The notes under the pieces: model-generated
Databases searched by the model: none
Told to the model about the DNA's origin: nothing
What the model saw: only the letters and a program-made list of their open reading frames with translations
NCBI RefSeq assembly: GCF_022410515.1
Contig: NZ_JACSDI010000010.1
Span: 80,445 to 144,444, forward strand
Length of the DNA stretch: 64,000 nucleotides
Direction: 5' to 3'
Source of the DNA: Shewanella cutis
GTDB taxonomy: Bacteria; Pseudomonadota; Gammaproteobacteria; Enterobacterales; Shewanellaceae
Shown: positions 39,162 to 49,479 of the stretch, one piece after another
How positions within the stretch are numbered: the first letter of the stretch is position 1
How the letters are laid out: every line of letters begins with the position of its first letter
Position numbers and translations under genes: made by a program

Positions 39162-39701
39162 TTAGCCCAGCTTAAAGGCTTTAATTTTGGGCAAGTGAGC
39201 TGCCAACAGGGGGAATTTATGGGGCTGAGTCTCATCCCATTCGATTGCGTAATAACGGCTGAGTTCATCAGCAGTTAGTTGACTTTCAAGCACTTCGTCA
39301 AAACGAGACAGAATACACATGGCTTTATGGGTATTCTTCATCCTAAATTCAGAGACGCACTTATTGGCAATATCAGCATATTCTTCAGGTCGATCAATTT
39401 TCCCCTGCATGGTGCTCTCAGGATGTAAATTGGGATTGATCAACACTGACTTAAGTCCATTCAAAAAGCCAATCCGCTCGGCCCAATAAGCACCTAAACC
39501 CACGCCAACCATCAAGGGAGCAGGATCGTCGCTATGCTGCATTTGCTTAGCAACTTCCTTCAACAAGTGCTGCATATCGTGCTTGGGATGCAAGGTACTG
39601 TAACTAATCAGTCGAACGTCTGGGTCAATAAACTGCAATTGACGCATTTTTTCGTGATTACCAGGGCTAGTAGCATCGAATCCGTGAAGATAAAAAATCA
39701 T
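39162..39701 (-). CDS. ycfP: YcfP family alpha/beta-hydrolase-like protein (UPF0227)
   Basis: 179 aa. Starts [18 protein letters not shown], nearly as in E. coli YcfP. The nucleophile elbow reads GVGLGAY, so the usual catalytic Ser is replaced, as also in the E. coli protein; hydrolase activity is therefore doubtful. AAAGG lies 7 nt before the ATG. Probably cotranscribed with nagZ (81 bp upstream), the conserved pair. Confidence 0.9.
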   Translation of the reverse strand: MIFYLHGFDATSPGNHEKMRQLQFIDPDVRLISYSTLHPKHDMQHLLKEVAKQMQHSDDPAPLMVGVGLGAYWAERIGFLNGLKSVLINPNLHPESTMQGKIDRPEEYADIANKCVSEFRMKNTHKAMCILSRFDEVLESQLTADELSRYYAIEWDETQPHKFPLLAAHLPKIKAFKLG

Positions 39702-39782
39702 ATTGAGACCTTTAAGCAAGCGGCCAAACGCGGCGCGTTAAACTAACCCTAGCAAAAATAGATGTAAGAACCTTGCGCTACA

Positions 39783-40811
39783 TCAAACTTTTGCCTGTTG
39801 TACGAGCTGTATTTGCTCCGCTAGCTGCTTAGCATTTTCCCAACGGGGACTATTTTCTAACGCTAAAGCGGTTTGCGCCATATTCGGTTTAAGCAAGCTC
39901 GCCGGATGTTGTGGTGCAGCCTCAGGCCAAACAAAACCATTTAGCAGCGTCATCACGCCAGGATTATCATTACAAACCAATATCATATCGCACCCTGCAT
40001 CCAATGCTGCTTTGGCACGTCCCACATAATCACCTGCAAAGGAGGCGCCCTTCATACCGAGATCATCGGAGAAGATTACCCCATTAAAACCAAGCTCTTT
40101 GCGTAAAATCTGCTTTAACCAGTAAGGCGAAAAGCCAGCAGGATTCGGGTCAACTTTGGGGTAAATCACATGTGCCGGCATAATCCCAGACAATTTCCCC
40201 TCAGCAATCAATTCTTTAAATGGCAAAATGTCCTGATTAAAAATGGCTTTAGCCTCACGCTCATCAATAGGTTGAGCAATATGCGAGTCCGCGGCCACAC
40301 TGCCATGACCGGGGAAATGTTTGCCCACGGCGCCCATTCCGGCCTGTGCCATACCTTCAATAAAACTCCGTGCTAAGGCGATAACTTCATCTGGATTTGC
40401 GCTAAAACTGCGTTTACCAATTACTTGACTAATACCGTTAAGGTCGAGCACAGGCGCAAAACTTAAATCGATATCGCAGGCGAGTAGCTCGATAGCCATT
40501 AAAAAGCCCAACTCACAGGCCCATCGCTTCGCGAGAGCCATATCCCCCTTCGCCGCAGGCAGAATATCTCCCATGGCAGGAATTAACGTAAATCCTTCAC
40601 GGAAGCGCTGCACCCGCCCGCCCTCGTGGTCAACCGCGATTAATATCTCGGGGCGAATTTGGCGGATCTGCTGCACCAAACCAATTAATTGTTCACGACT
40701 GGTAAAGTTGCGGGAAAACAGGATCAAACCGCCCACCTGAGGATGGCGCAACATTTCAGCTTCAGCCTCACTGACGTCTAATGACAGCAGATCCAACATT
40801 AAATAACTCAT
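39783..40811 (-). CDS. nagZ: Beta-N-acetylhexosaminidase NagZ (peptidoglycan recycling)
   Basis: 342 aa, glycosyl hydrolase family 3, cytoplasmic. [12 protein letters not shown] near 60 is a substrate-binding motif and [14 protein letters not shown] near 163-176 holds the catalytic Asp/His loop; the nucleophile Asp is in SDDLGMKG near 248. Removes GlcNAc from anhydro-muropeptides during recycling. Upstream of ycfP as in E. coli. Confidence 0.95.
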   Translation of the reverse strand: MSYLMLDLLSLDVSEAEAEMLRHPQVGGLILFSRNFTSREQLIGLVQQIRQIRPEILIAVDHEGGRVQRFREGFTLIPAMGDILPAAKGDMALAKRWACELGFLMAIELLACDIDLSFAPVLDLNGISQVIGKRSFSANPDEVIALARSFIEGMAQAGMGAVGKHFPGHGSVAADSHIAQPIDEREAKAIFNQDILPFKELIAEGKLSGIMPAHVIYPKVDPNPAGFSPYWLKQILRKELGFNGVIFSDDLGMKGASFAGDYVGRAKAALDAGCDMILVCNDNPGVMTLLNGFVWPEAAPQHPASLLKPNMAQTALALENSPRWENAKQLAEQIQLVQQAKV

Positions 40812-41195
40812 AATTCTCCCTAAAAATTCTTATTCATACTCAAATATTAATTATCACGAAACGGACTACGGAGTTCACAAAAATCCCCAAAAAGCGAGCC
40901 ATTCGCCATCAAACATTGCCTAAAACCAATTATATTGCCGATAAAATCGACATTAATGATAAGCTAATTAAGCTGAGCTTATCCGAAGTCTTTTTAATCA
41001 AAAAAACTAATGTGAATCTTGATGCTAATCTGTGGGATACTGGTCTTAAGCGTATCACACAAGCACATTTTACGTGGATAATGCCTGCAGTTTGCCAGAG
41101 TTTACGCCATAAAAACCAGCGTATTGACGCTGTAACTGCAAAGTTCATCCGCACAGATACTAAAATGAAAATCGAGACACAACAGGACTTCAATC
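40812..41195. other. Divergent region between nagZ and sdaA
   Basis: Two overlapping ORFs on opposite strands (about 40916-41203) have no ribosome binding sites or recognisable content; I regard this as the promoter region of both flanking genes. No clear operator was found. Confidence 0.4.
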
Positions 41196-42572
41196 ATGAT
41201 TAGCGTATTCGATATGTTCAAAATCGGTATTGGCCCTTCGAGTTCACATACTGTTGGCCCCATGAAAGCGGGCAAAATTTTTATGCAACACCTTGCTGAT
41301 TCAGGGCAGATTGGCCAAATTGATGAATTAAGAGCAGAGCTGTTTGGCTCACTCGGCCAAACGGGTAAAGGCCATGGCACGGGTAAAGCCGTTATTTTAG
41401 GATTAATGGGTGAAGATCCTGAAACCGTCGACACCGATAGCATCGATGGCATTCTGGAACACGTCTCAAAATCGGAGACCCTGACGATAAGCTGCGGCAA
41501 AGTGGTTAAGTTTACCCGTGAAGACGGTATCACCTACCACAGACGTAAAAGTCTCCCTGCCCATGCCAATGCCATGACGCTGTACGCCTACAGCGAGGGC
41601 AAATGCATTTATGAACGCACTTACTACTCTGTCGGCGGTGGCTTTATCTTAGATGAAGATGAAATCAATCAGCGCAATGCCTCGCCTGCCTCGCAAATTG
41701 AATCGGCGCCCTACGATTTTAATAGCAGCGCGCAGTTACTCGAACTCTGCACTGAACATGGCTTGAGCATTTCATCCTTGATGATGGCCAACGAATTAAG
41801 CCTTGCCAGTGAAGAAGAAGTCAAAGCCAAGCTTTGGAATATTTGGCAAACCATGAAGACCTGTATCGAACGTGGTTACCAAAAAGAAGGCATTTTGCCA
41901 GGCGGTCTAAAACTGCGTCGCCGAGCTCCGGCCCTGTATCGTCGTCTTAAAGCGGAAGGTCGCAACAATGTTGATCCATTAACCGCAATGGATTGGGTCG
42001 ACTTATTCGCCCTATCGGTTAATGAGCAAAATGCGGCCGGCGATCGCGTCGTCACAGCCCCGACTAACGGTGCGGCGGGCATTATTCCTGCGGTGCTTTG
42101 TTACTACGATACCTTCGTACAAGAAGTCGATATCGACGTTTGCGCCCGTTACCTGTTAACCGCCGCAGCGATTGGTATTCTATACAAGAAAAATGCCTCA
42201 ATCTCCGGTGCAGAAGTGGGCTGTCAAGGTGAAGTCGGCGTAGCCTGTTCAATGGCGGCTGGCGCCTTAACCGAGATTATGGGCGGCACAGTTGAACATG
42301 TTGAAAACGCGGCCGAAATCGGGATGGAACACAACCTAGGTTTAACCTGCGATCCCGTTGGCGGCTTAGTACAAGTCCCTTGTATTGAACGTAATGCCAT
42401 GGGCGCCATCAAAGCGATTAACGCATCACGTATGGCACTACGCGGCGACGGTAACCATAAGGTTTCACTGGATAAAGTGATCAAAACCATGATGGACACC
42501 GGTAAAGATATGCGTAGTAAATACAAAGAAACCGCTAAGGGTGGCCTCGCGGTAAATATTGTAGAGTGTTAA
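41196..42572 (+). CDS. sdaA: L-serine ammonia-lyase, iron-sulfur dependent
   Basis: 458 aa. Deaminates L-serine to pyruvate in the cytoplasm. The substrate-binding loop GPSSSHTVGPMKAG is near 13, and cysteines for the [4Fe-4S] cluster lie in GCQGEVGVACSM near 343 and TCDPVGGLVQVPCIERN near 384. Single-chain type as in E. coli SdaA/SdaB. AGGA is 8 nt from the ATG. The name sdaA rather than sdaB is by convention. Confidence 0.93.
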   Translation: MISVFDMFKIGIGPSSSHTVGPMKAGKIFMQHLADSGQIGQIDELRAELFGSLGQTGKGHGTGKAVILGLMGEDPETVDTDSIDGILEHVSKSETLTISCGKVVKFTREDGITYHRRKSLPAHANAMTLYAYSEGKCIYERTYYSVGGGFILDEDEINQRNASPASQIESAPYDFNSSAQLLELCTEHGLSISSLMMANELSLASEEEVKAKLWNIWQTMKTCIERGYQKEGILPGGLKLRRRAPALYRRLKAEGRNNVDPLTAMDWVDLFALSVNEQNAAGDRVVTAPTNGAAGIIPAVLCYYDTFVQEVDIDVCARYLLTAAAIGILYKKNASISGAEVGCQGEVGVACSMAAGALTEIMGGTVEHVENAAEIGMEHNLGLTCDPVGGLVQVPCIERNAMGAIKAINASRMALRGDGNHKVSLDKVIKTMMDTGKDMRSKYKETAKGGLAVNIVEC

Positions 42573-42593
42573 CCCGCTAAAGCTGATAGTTCT

Positions 42594-42638
42594 AAAAATA
42601 TGCCGCGCTTAATCATGGATTATGCGCGGCATATTTTT
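42594..42638 (+). terminator. Terminator of sdaA
   Basis: AAATATGCCGCGC and GCGCGGCATATTT pair over 13 bp with a loop of about 15 nt, then a T run. Confidence 0.85.
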
Positions 42639-42724
42639 ATTTCGTTGATCTATAATGCTATATTATTATCAACTTAGTTCGTCACATTCGTTGGCGATTT
42701 ACTATATAGGGTAATCACTCCCGC

Positions 42725-43387
42725 CTAGGTCTTTTCAATTTCTGGGATCAACTGTGAAAACGCTTGCTTTTCAGTGAGTCGACGTAAATCATCTACTGCA
42801 TCTGAGCTTTCCTTTGCCGTCGACTCCGCTAAGCCATACAAATATTCCGTGCGGACATCAAACATGGCCGCAGAAACCGTTGTGGTCACACTCACTTCTT
42901 TATTCTTGAGTAGCCCAAGGGAAATCACATTTAAGGGTGCAAATTGCTGCTCCCCCGCATGGAAGGATGTATCAAAAGTATAGATAAGCAACATATCGGC
43001 TTTAAGTCTTGCAGCGGCTTCGCGCAGGGATTTGATTGAATCTAACTTTTCAGGCAACAAAATACGATTTAATGGTGCAATCCCCGCCACCTGCGGCATT
43101 TTGGCTAATTGGGCAAAATCAGCTTCAGTTTCAACCTCACGGGTAGTTACCACGCGATACCGCCCAGTGCCAAAACTGCTTAAACGGTAGGATATATAGC
43201 CCGGCGCCTGAATACGTGCAACTGCAATGTGAGCAGGAAAGATGGCCGCAGGTTGCGTTGACATTAACGCACTAATATCTGACTCCGCTAAGCTACCGAT
43301 TGCCACACTGCCTCCTGGCGTCGTGTACGAGACACAGCCACCTAATAGAATGAGACTCAATAATGTCGCCAGTCTTATCTTATTCAT
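42725..43387 (-). CDS. Predicted lipoprotein, function unknown (220 aa)
   Basis: A lipoprotein signal with lipobox LLGGC near residue 18. Thereafter a soluble domain with RLKADMLLIYTFDTSF near 125, a pattern seen in lipoproteins of unknown role in Shewanella and Vibrio. AAGGAG lies 5 nt before the ATG at 43387. The 5' extension of the open frame lacks a start signal. Sits alone, convergent with sdaA. Confidence 0.8.
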   Translation of the reverse strand: MNKIRLATLLSLILLGGCVSYTTPGGSVAIGSLAESDISALMSTQPAAIFPAHIAVARIQAPGYISYRLSSFGTGRYRVVTTREVETEADFAQLAKMPQVAGIAPLNRILLPEKLDSIKSLREAAARLKADMLLIYTFDTSFHAGEQQFAPLNVISLGLLKNKEVSVTTTVSAAMFDVRTEYLYGLAESTAKESSDAVDDLRRLTEKQAFSQLIPEIEKT

Positions 43388-43789
43388 CACAACTCCTTTA
43401 TGTGCACAATCTAATTTAATAGCCACAAGTGTTATAAAGCAAAACTAACTTACTGTTTATAAATAACTTTTACAACCTCACATTGCAAATAATCGCTATC
43501 ATCGATCACAGATAAAGACAGGTTTTAAATATTCTGTGCATTTAAGGACGGTTTAAATGCAGCCAAGTCGCACAAAAATGAATTAGTTTGGCACATTGAT
43601 AAATGTCTACACGACCTAGTAATCAGATGTGCGGTATTAGGTTAAGCCTCACGATTATCCCAGCCTTAGATGCGCCAGTGCCGAGATTGCTTTACAATCG
43701 GTTGGCATTGCTTTCGTTAGCAAGCGATGTCATGACAATGTAATGAACTCATACAACACACTTTGCCATCCCAATAAGTAGTTAATTTT
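43388..43789. other. Divergent intergenic region before the exonuclease gene
   Basis: No supported ORF. A weak hairpin (GATTG CTTTA CAATC within TGCC..GGCA) lies around 43679-43707, and TTGC..GCAA follows. The terminator-like potential is poor. Confidence 0.3.
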
Positions 43790-44428
43790 ATGCCCAAAAC
43801 ACCCGCCTACACACCCGCCAATACCCTTGTGGTGGTCGATTTTGAAACCTCGGGACTCTCACCAAATCAGGGTGCCCGTGCCATTGAGATTGGCGCGGTA
43901 TTAATTGAGCAAGGCCAGATTACTACGCGTTTTTCAGAATTAATGAATCCCGGTTTTCGGATAAACGCCTTTATTGAAGATTACACCGGGATCAGCAATC
44001 AAATGCTCGCCCACGCGGCGCCCTGTGCGGAGGTAATGGCACGCTTTGCAGAATTTATCGGCAAGCATCATCTGGTGGCCCATAACGCCGCCTTCGATCA
44101 GCGGTTTCTTGATGCCGAATTTGCTCACATCGGTCACCAATATTCAGGTCAATTTGGTTGTTCATTACTGCTGGCAAGGCGTTTATACCCTGAGGCCATC
44201 AATCATCAGTTGGCAACATTAGTACGCCATAAGCAGCTACCGAACAATGGCACTTTCCACCGTGCGCTTGCTGACGCGGAAATGACGGGACATTTATGGC
44301 TACGAATGCTAGCGGATCTGAAACAGGATTTTGCGATTGTAGAACCGCCCTTTAGCCTAATGCAAAAAGTGATGAGCAAGAGTAAAGCCGAAGTACCTAA
44401 GTTTCTCCGTCAGTATGCAAGAGCTTAA
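43790..44428 (+). CDS. DnaQ-like 3'-5' exonuclease (DEDDh family)
   Basis: 212 aa. VVDFETSGLSP carries motif I (Asp, Glu), HNAAFDQRF motif II and HRALADAEMTGHLW motif III with His and Asp, all catalytic residues present. It resembles stand-alone epsilon-like or RNase T-type exonucleases; the substrate cannot be stated. Not the real dnaQ, which is next to rnhA in this order. Its downstream region is invaded by a mobile element. Confidence 0.85.
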   Translation: MPKTPAYTPANTLVVVDFETSGLSPNQGARAIEIGAVLIEQGQITTRFSELMNPGFRINAFIEDYTGISNQMLAHAAPCAEVMARFAEFIGKHHLVAHNAAFDQRFLDAEFAHIGHQYSGQFGCSLLLARRLYPEAINHQLATLVRHKQLPNNGTFHRALADAEMTGHLWLRMLADLKQDFAIVEPPFSLMQKVMSKSKAEVPKFLRQYARA

Positions 44429-44504
44429 TACGGCACATTTTTAACTAGCTGATGCGTCAAAACAATTGAGCTAATAAATCGCTTGAATGTTCGCTCAACA
44501 AAAA

Positions 44505-44801
44505 GCCGAGTGTCTAGAGCGTGTGATGTTTCGAGATTAAATTTTGTTCGTTCTGGTAAGCTCGTGCTCGCGAAACGAAAAATGACGTGTCGTTATTCGA
44601 CTCAAATGATGATCGGCTCAGATGGCAGAAAGTAAGAGCAAGGGCTTGCCAGACGCCCCCTTCGGACAGCATTTGGCAAGCGTTTCTGCCGCGTTAGTTT
44701 ATGTAGAATAACTACACCGCACGGACTTTGCCTTGCATAAACGTCAGCCAAATTGCTGCCAAAATACCCTAAAACATCAACACGCCCTAGGGACGCTCGG
44801 C
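44505..44801 (-). terminator. Terminator of the LacI-type gene, split by a mobile element
   Basis: On the minus strand GCCGAGCGTC (from 44792-44801) can pair with GACACTCGGC (from 44505-44514) at 9 of 10 positions, followed by TTTTTG. The two arms are separated by element copy 2, which fills the loop (44516-44788). Confidence 0.72.
44516..44788. mobile_element. Palindromic MITE-like element, copy 2 (about 273 bp)
   Basis: Degenerate ends AGAGCGTGTGATGTTTCGAG and its mate ending ACATCAACACGCCCT, flanked by TA. Internal content matches copy 3 in the same orientation (TTTTGTTCGTTCTGG, AGGGCTTGCCAGACG, ATGTAGAATAACTAC). Short ORFs here are artefacts of the element. Confidence 0.85.
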
Positions 44802-44828
44802 TCAGTGCCTGCTTCACTTTGGCAAGAT

Positions 44829-45869
44829 TTAATCAAGGGGCGTATGGTCAATCCCGCAGGAACTGCGAACCACTAAGGTGGTGGGGATCAATTGTGGACC
44901 CACAGCCTGACCGCGAATAAGCTTAAGCAGACTCTCGACTAAAATCTCGCCCGCTAACTGTGTGTTTTGCTTGATGGTAGTCAGTGGTGGATTGGCAAAA
45001 CTTGCCACTGGAATATCATCGTAGCCCACTACGGCCACTTGCTCAGGCACTAATATTCCCTTCTCTTTTAAGGCTCGAATAGCACCAATCGCAATTAAAT
45101 CGCTGGCGGCAAAAATCGCATCAAACATCAGCCCTTTTTCCATTAATGCCATCGCTGCATCATAACCAGCACTTTCAGTACTAATGGCTGAAATCTGCCG
45201 CTCGGCCACTACTGATAATCCGGCGGTTTGCAAGGCTTTTACATGGCCTAAATATCTGTCTCGAAATTCAGGGCTATGACTGGAAGCATCGCCTAAGAAG
45301 GCAAAGGCTCTACGTCCAAGGGAAATTAAATGTTCTGTTGCAATCAAGCCACCTTGATGATTATCACAACCGATGGACAACACGGATTTATTATTATGCT
45401 CTGCCCCCCAAATCACAAAATGCGTATGCTGCGCGAGTAACTTTTCGAGCTTCTGCTCGTAATCCATGTAGTCGCCGTAACCCAGTAAAATAATGCCATC
45501 GGCTTTATTGCTGTCCTCATAATCGGCATGCCAATCACTCGAAAGCTGCTGAAATGAAACGAGTAAATCATAACCTTGCTGTGCAGTTGCCCGAGTAATC
45601 GACCCTAACATTGACAGGAAAAATGGGTTGATCAGTGAATCATCATTCGTGGGGTCTTCACATAACAACAGCGCTAAAGTATGGCTATTTTGGGTACGCA
45701 AATTACTGGCGTTTTTATCCACCTTGTAGTTGAGTTCTTTGGCAATTGCTTGGATCCGCTCACGGGTCTCTAAATTGACCAGCGGGCTGTTTCTGAGGGC
45801 TCGGGAAACCGTTGACTGGGATACACCAGCACGATAAGCAATATCAATGGAGGTCGCTTTCGATGCCAT
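44829..45869 (-). CDS. LacI-family transcriptional regulator
   Basis: 346 aa. The helix-turn-helix IDIAYRAGVSQSTVSRALRN is at residues 7-26, with the hinge near 50, then a periplasmic-binding-protein-like sensor domain (about 62-340). The regulated pathway cannot be assigned because no sugar genes are adjacent. The frame runs five codons upstream to 45884; neither start has a good ribosome binding site. Its own terminator carries element copy 2. Confidence 0.88.
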   Translation of the reverse strand: MASKATSIDIAYRAGVSQSTVSRALRNSPLVNLETRERIQAIAKELNYKVDKNASNLRTQNSHTLALLLCEDPTNDDSLINPFFLSMLGSITRATAQQGYDLLVSFQQLSSDWHADYEDSNKADGIILLGYGDYMDYEQKLEKLLAQHTHFVIWGAEHNNKSVLSIGCDNHQGGLIATEHLISLGRRAFAFLGDASSHSPEFRDRYLGHVKALQTAGLSVVAERQISAISTESAGYDAAMALMEKGLMFDAIFAASDLIAIGAIRALKEKGILVPEQVAVVGYDDIPVASFANPPLTTIKQNTQLAGEILVESLLKLIRGQAVGPQLIPTTLVVRSSCGIDHTPLD

Positions 45870-46185
45870 AGCGAAGGTCACCATAATAATTATTTTGGGG
45901 GATACTAAAACAGTTCTAACGACTTGTATAGCCTAAGGATTTACAACTGTCTAACAAGTTAACAGTTTTAGTCCAATTTAAGATATTGAACGGTTGAGAT
46001 CCATTGACAACAAAACCAGCCAAGTGAGGCTTAAATCAAAGAATCAAGTTATCCCAGCATAAATGAGTCGAATCTTTAAAAACGCGGAACGAGCAAATAT
46101 TCAAATGAATAAGTGGATTAAGCCGTCAAGTGTCAGCAACAGTCGATACAAACCATAAGGCGTTTGTATCGACCTAAGGGATGAG
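45870..46185. other. Intergenic region between the LacI regulator and the DUF3334 gene
   Basis: The region holds the promoter side of the LacI gene and the 3' end of the DUF3334 gene. A TTGACA at about 46003 could be a -35 box but no good -10 follows. No other feature seen. Confidence 0.3.
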
Positions 46186-46914
46186 TTAGATGCCTAATTC
46201 ATCAAGCAAATCATCGGCATCCATATTGGTATGCTGTTGACTAATGGCTGGTTTATCTGCGATTCGGCTCCAAGGCGTGATACCATCCACATTTGAAGCT
46301 TGTGCCCCACTCATGCCGTGTTGCTCGAGTAAGCTATCTGGATCAAATTCCTCATCATATTCAAACTCATCTAACTTGATAAATTCGGTTTTATCCATGG
46401 CAAATTCGAGGTAGAAGATATGGTTATTTTCGGTTTTAAAGGACACTCGTCTTGCCACTGCCTCATCTAAGTTTGCATCAATGGAAATAGTTAACTCTTT
46501 GTTTATAGTTAACATTTTAGGTTGACTCTGACTAATAGATGTTTGCAACTCCTTAGAAATTTTATTGATGAAGTCACCCAAGATTTGGTTCATCAATTCG
46601 CCCATCACATTACTAACTTCATCGGAAGTATGGGAAAAGGCTAATTCCTCTTCAGGCATACCCATATTGAGCATATAGCGACGATAGATTTCGATAGCCG
46701 CAGGCGCCGAAAAGTTAATGACAACAAGCCCTGAAAATCCACCGTCAAAAATCGAAAAACACCCTAGATCAGGTTTCAAACGGGTACGCGCAATGCTTTG
46801 TACCATACCTGCATGACTCACATGACTCGCACTTGTGCTGGATAGCACGTGGGCAACGGAGTGGCATAACTTCAACAAGATATCGTCTGAAGTCACAATA
46901 GTATTTGTAGTCAT
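46186..46914 (-). CDS. DUF3334 protein, CheX/CheC-like
   Basis: 242 aa, soluble. The segment DEVSNVMGELMNQILGDF near 98-115 contains an ExxN pattern like that of the CheC/CheX/FliY phosphatases of phosphorylated CheY, and a conserved GCFSIFDGGFSGLVVINF beta region precedes it. The C-terminal 60 residues are acidic and end DADDLLDELGI. It is divergent from a chemoreceptor gene (about 345 bp between), which supports a motility-signalling role. Family name from memory; function is inference. Confidence 0.7.
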   Translation of the reverse strand: MTTNTIVTSDDILLKLCHSVAHVLSSTSASHVSHAGMVQSIARTRLKPDLGCFSIFDGGFSGLVVINFSAPAAIEIYRRYMLNMGMPEEELAFSHTSDEVSNVMGELMNQILGDFINKISKELQTSISQSQPKMLTINKELTISIDANLDEAVARRVSFKTENNHIFYLEFAMDKTEFIKLDEFEYDEEFDPDSLLEQHGMSGAQASNVDGITPWSRIADKPAISQQHTNMDADDLLDELGI

Positions 46915-47258
46915 AATCGATTCTCAAACATAACAGTTGATTAATCTTGCGCGTAAAAGAGTAAAAAATCAAAATTAAAACAACTAATTAGACATCATTA
47001 CCAATGTTAATGTTGTTAACGGACGGTAAGTTATTGAATTTAATAAATACTTCATTGAGCGCCAATAGACTAAACGTGATGCAGCCAAAATGAGCCATAA
47101 ATTCATCATTCAGATGAGGCTCAAGCTAAGATCCTGCTTAAGATCAAAGAAACCCCATATTGTTTACGACTTTAGATAAAATTTAACCCGCTAATATTCT
47201 ATTAAAAAACATTCGCGGGTATATTGATGCCCATTATTTTCGCGCCTGAGGACTCCAG
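46915..47258. other. Divergent promoter region between DUF3334 and the chemoreceptor
   Basis: AT-rich, with no ORF. GATGCCCATTA-type sequence before the chemoreceptor start is a possible sigma-28-like element but is not convincing. Confidence 0.3.
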
Positions 47259-48896
47259 ATGATCACTTTTTTGCGCCAATTCACCATTTTAAAACGTCTG
47301 ATGATGATGTTAGTGATGGCGGCCATTGGTACTGTCTGTTTTGCCAGTTTTTCGATTAAAGAACAATACAGTAATTTGATCGAACAAAAGTGGTTACAAA
47401 TTGATGGTCAGCTTGGCAGTATTTTGAGTGTGATTGACGTTTATCGCCAAGATGCCGCTAGCGGAAAAATGAGTGAACAAGAGGCCCAAAAAGCCGCGGC
47501 GAGCCTCATCAATCAAACCCGCTATGCTGGTGTGGGTTACTTTATTCTCATTGATGATAACAACCAAATCCTGGCCCATGGTGAAAGTGCCAGTATGATC
47601 GGGACATCCGCTCAGAATTTCACGCTTCCCAATGGTTCTAACCCACTGACAACGCTATTGTCTCAAGCTCGACAAAATGGCAAATCCACGCTGGAATATC
47701 CCATCGCTAACCCTGTAACCAAAATCGTCGAAGATAAATTAGCGGAAGCACGCTATTACCCACAATGGGGCTGGACACTGATCACTGGGGCGTATTTGAG
47801 TGATGTCAAAGAAAGTCTTAACGAAGTGATGATCGATTATCTGATTATCATGTTTCTCATTTCAGTGCCTATTTTTGCATTTTTCCTGGTATTAAATCAT
47901 TCGATCACATCTCCACTGAATGATGCCATTGAAGCCCTTGAAGATATCGCCCAAGGCGAAGGCGACTTAAGCCAGCGTTTAAGTACGCAAGGTAAAGATG
48001 AAGTGGCTCACCTAGCCCATGCTTTTAACCTTTTCGCCCAAAAGATTGGCGATATGGTTGGACATCTACAACCCTTAGGCCAGTCCCTCGACAACGATGC
48101 TAAGTTATTAATGCTTGCTGTAGAAGAGTCCAACCAAAGCGCCGAACATATTCATCGCGAAACTGGCAGCGTAGCGACTGCGGTGAATCAAATGCTGTCC
48201 ACAACCCATGAAATGGCGAGTAATACGCAACAGGCCGCCGATGCTGCCACCAGTGTAAAAAGTCAGGCTCAGCAAAGTAAAGGTGTCATTGACAATACCG
48301 TGCGCGATACAGATAAGTTGGTGCAGGAGCTTAAAGCCTCTGAAGCCATCACCCAAAAATTGGGGCAAGCCTCAGGTCAAATAGGCAGTATTTTGGATGT
48401 GATCCGCGCCATTGCAGAACAAACTAATCTACTGGCACTAAACGCGGCCATTGAAGCTGCGCGCGCTGGGAGTCATGGCCGTGGATTTGCCGTGGTCGCC
48501 GATGAAGTCAGAGCCCTAGCCAATCGCACCCAAGATTCCACCAATGAGATCCAAAAAATCATCTCTGAAATTCAGACTGGTGTCGGTTCGGTGATGCAAA
48601 GTAACAGCCAAACGCAACGTCAATCAGAAGAATTGCAAGCTAAAGCACAAGAGGCTGGACAAGCAATGGCGGCAATTCTAGAGCTGATAGCCCATATCAG
48701 CGATATGAACACCCAATTGGCAAGTGCGACAGAGGAACAATCCCTTGTGACTGAAGAAATTAACCGTAATATCTGTAATATTTCAGAGTTGACCGAAGTT
48801 TCAGTCAAAGCCAATGAAAGCAACAGCCGTGCGGCCCAATCTCTGCAGGATATTAGCCAAGATATGTCCCATACCTTAGGCCAATTTAAAATATAA
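47259..48896 (+). CDS. Methyl-accepting chemotaxis protein with single Cache domain
   Basis: 545 aa. First membrane helix about 13-33, periplasmic single Cache domain (sCache_2, about 40-185, with [15 protein letters not shown]), second helix about 190-212, HAMP (about 213-265) and signalling domain with the hairpin tip [20 protein letters not shown] near 380. Ligand unknown; sCache_2 relatives bind small organic acids. No C-terminal pentapeptide for CheR binding is seen. Ends in its own terminator. Confidence 0.93.
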   Translation: MITFLRQFTILKRLMMMLVMAAIGTVCFASFSIKEQYSNLIEQKWLQIDGQLGSILSVIDVYRQDAASGKMSEQEAQKAAASLINQTRYAGVGYFILIDDNNQILAHGESASMIGTSAQNFTLPNGSNPLTTLLSQARQNGKSTLEYPIANPVTKIVEDKLAEARYYPQWGWTLITGAYLSDVKESLNEVMIDYLIIMFLISVPIFAFFLVLNHSITSPLNDAIEALEDIAQGEGDLSQRLSTQGKDEVAHLAHAFNLFAQKIGDMVGHLQPLGQSLDNDAKLLMLAVEESNQSAEHIHRETGSVATAVNQMLSTTHEMASNTQQAADAATSVKSQAQQSKGVIDNTVRDTDKLVQELKASEAITQKLGQASGQIGSILDVIRAIAEQTNLLALNAAIEAARAGSHGRGFAVVADEVRALANRTQDSTNEIQKIISEIQTGVGSVMQSNSQTQRQSEELQAKAQEAGQAMAAILELIAHISDMNTQLASATEEQSLVTEEINRNICNISELTEVSVKANESNSRAAQSLQDISQDMSHTLGQFKI

Positions 48897-48922
48897 CCTA
48901 ACGAATGCTTTCAATGCTAACC

Positions 48923-48954
48923 AAAGAGGACGTGTTAAAACGTCCTCTTTTCGT
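48923..48954 (+). terminator. Terminator of the chemoreceptor gene
   Basis: AAAGAGGACG/CGTCCTCTTT, a perfect 10-bp stem, 8-nt loop, then TTCGTTT. Confidence 0.9.
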
Positions 48955-49060
48955 TTAAAATTCGCTAATGTATTCGGCTAGATAGATGCCCTTTAAGCAG
49001 GATTTCATGTTATAAGTTAGGAACAAGACTTGTATTCGCTTCGCTAATTGAGGATCGTCC

Positions 49061-49447
49061 ATGCGTATGACGTTGGCCGTACATACACGGCAGTACAGCA
49101 TTCATAGCTTTCCCCCAAGTGCACCCATTCCGAGCGAAGTTTTTGCTGAAGAAGTGTATTTTATCTGCAAAACAGAAGAGGGTTTGACACTGGTGGTGCC
49201 TAGTGAACTTGCACTGGACAGTTTAGAACAAGAAACCAATTGGAGTTGCTTAGAGGTATTAGGTCCACTCGGATTTTCATTGACGGGGATTTTATCGAAA
49301 ATCGCCAGTACGTTAGCCGACGTGCAGATCAGTATTTTCGCCCTTTCCAGCTTCGATACCGACTATATTCTGGTGAAGAAAGATCGTCTTCAAAACGCAA
49401 TTACAGCCTTAAAAAAGGCGGGTTACAAGATTATTGAATCAAAATAA
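49061..49447 (+). CDS. ACT-domain protein of the CASTOR/ACT_7 type
   Basis: 128 aa. Two ACT-like halves: FICKTEEGLTLVVPSELA near 37 and FSLTGILSKIASTLADVQIS with FALSSFDTDYILVKK near 83-115, the pattern of a small amino-acid binding ACT protein. It precedes ptsH by 32 bp on the same strand and has its promoter region to itself, so it is likely cotranscribed with ptsHI. Its ligand and target are unknown. Confidence 0.8.
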   Translation: MRMTLAVHTRQYSIHSFPPSAPIPSEVFAEEVYFICKTEEGLTLVVPSELALDSLEQETNWSCLEVLGPLGFSLTGILSKIASTLADVQISIFALSSFDTDYILVKKDRLQNAITALKKAGYKIIESK

Positions 49448-49479
49448 GCACAGTAACCTTGATTAAGAGTTAATCCACT

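Noticed and set aside
40916..41203. Overlapping ORFs on both strands between nagZ and sdaA
   Set aside because: No start signals; they overlap each other and the sdaA start; probably promoter DNA.
44602..44817. 71-codon minus-strand ORF downstream of the LacI regulator
   Set aside because: Almost wholly inside element copy 2.
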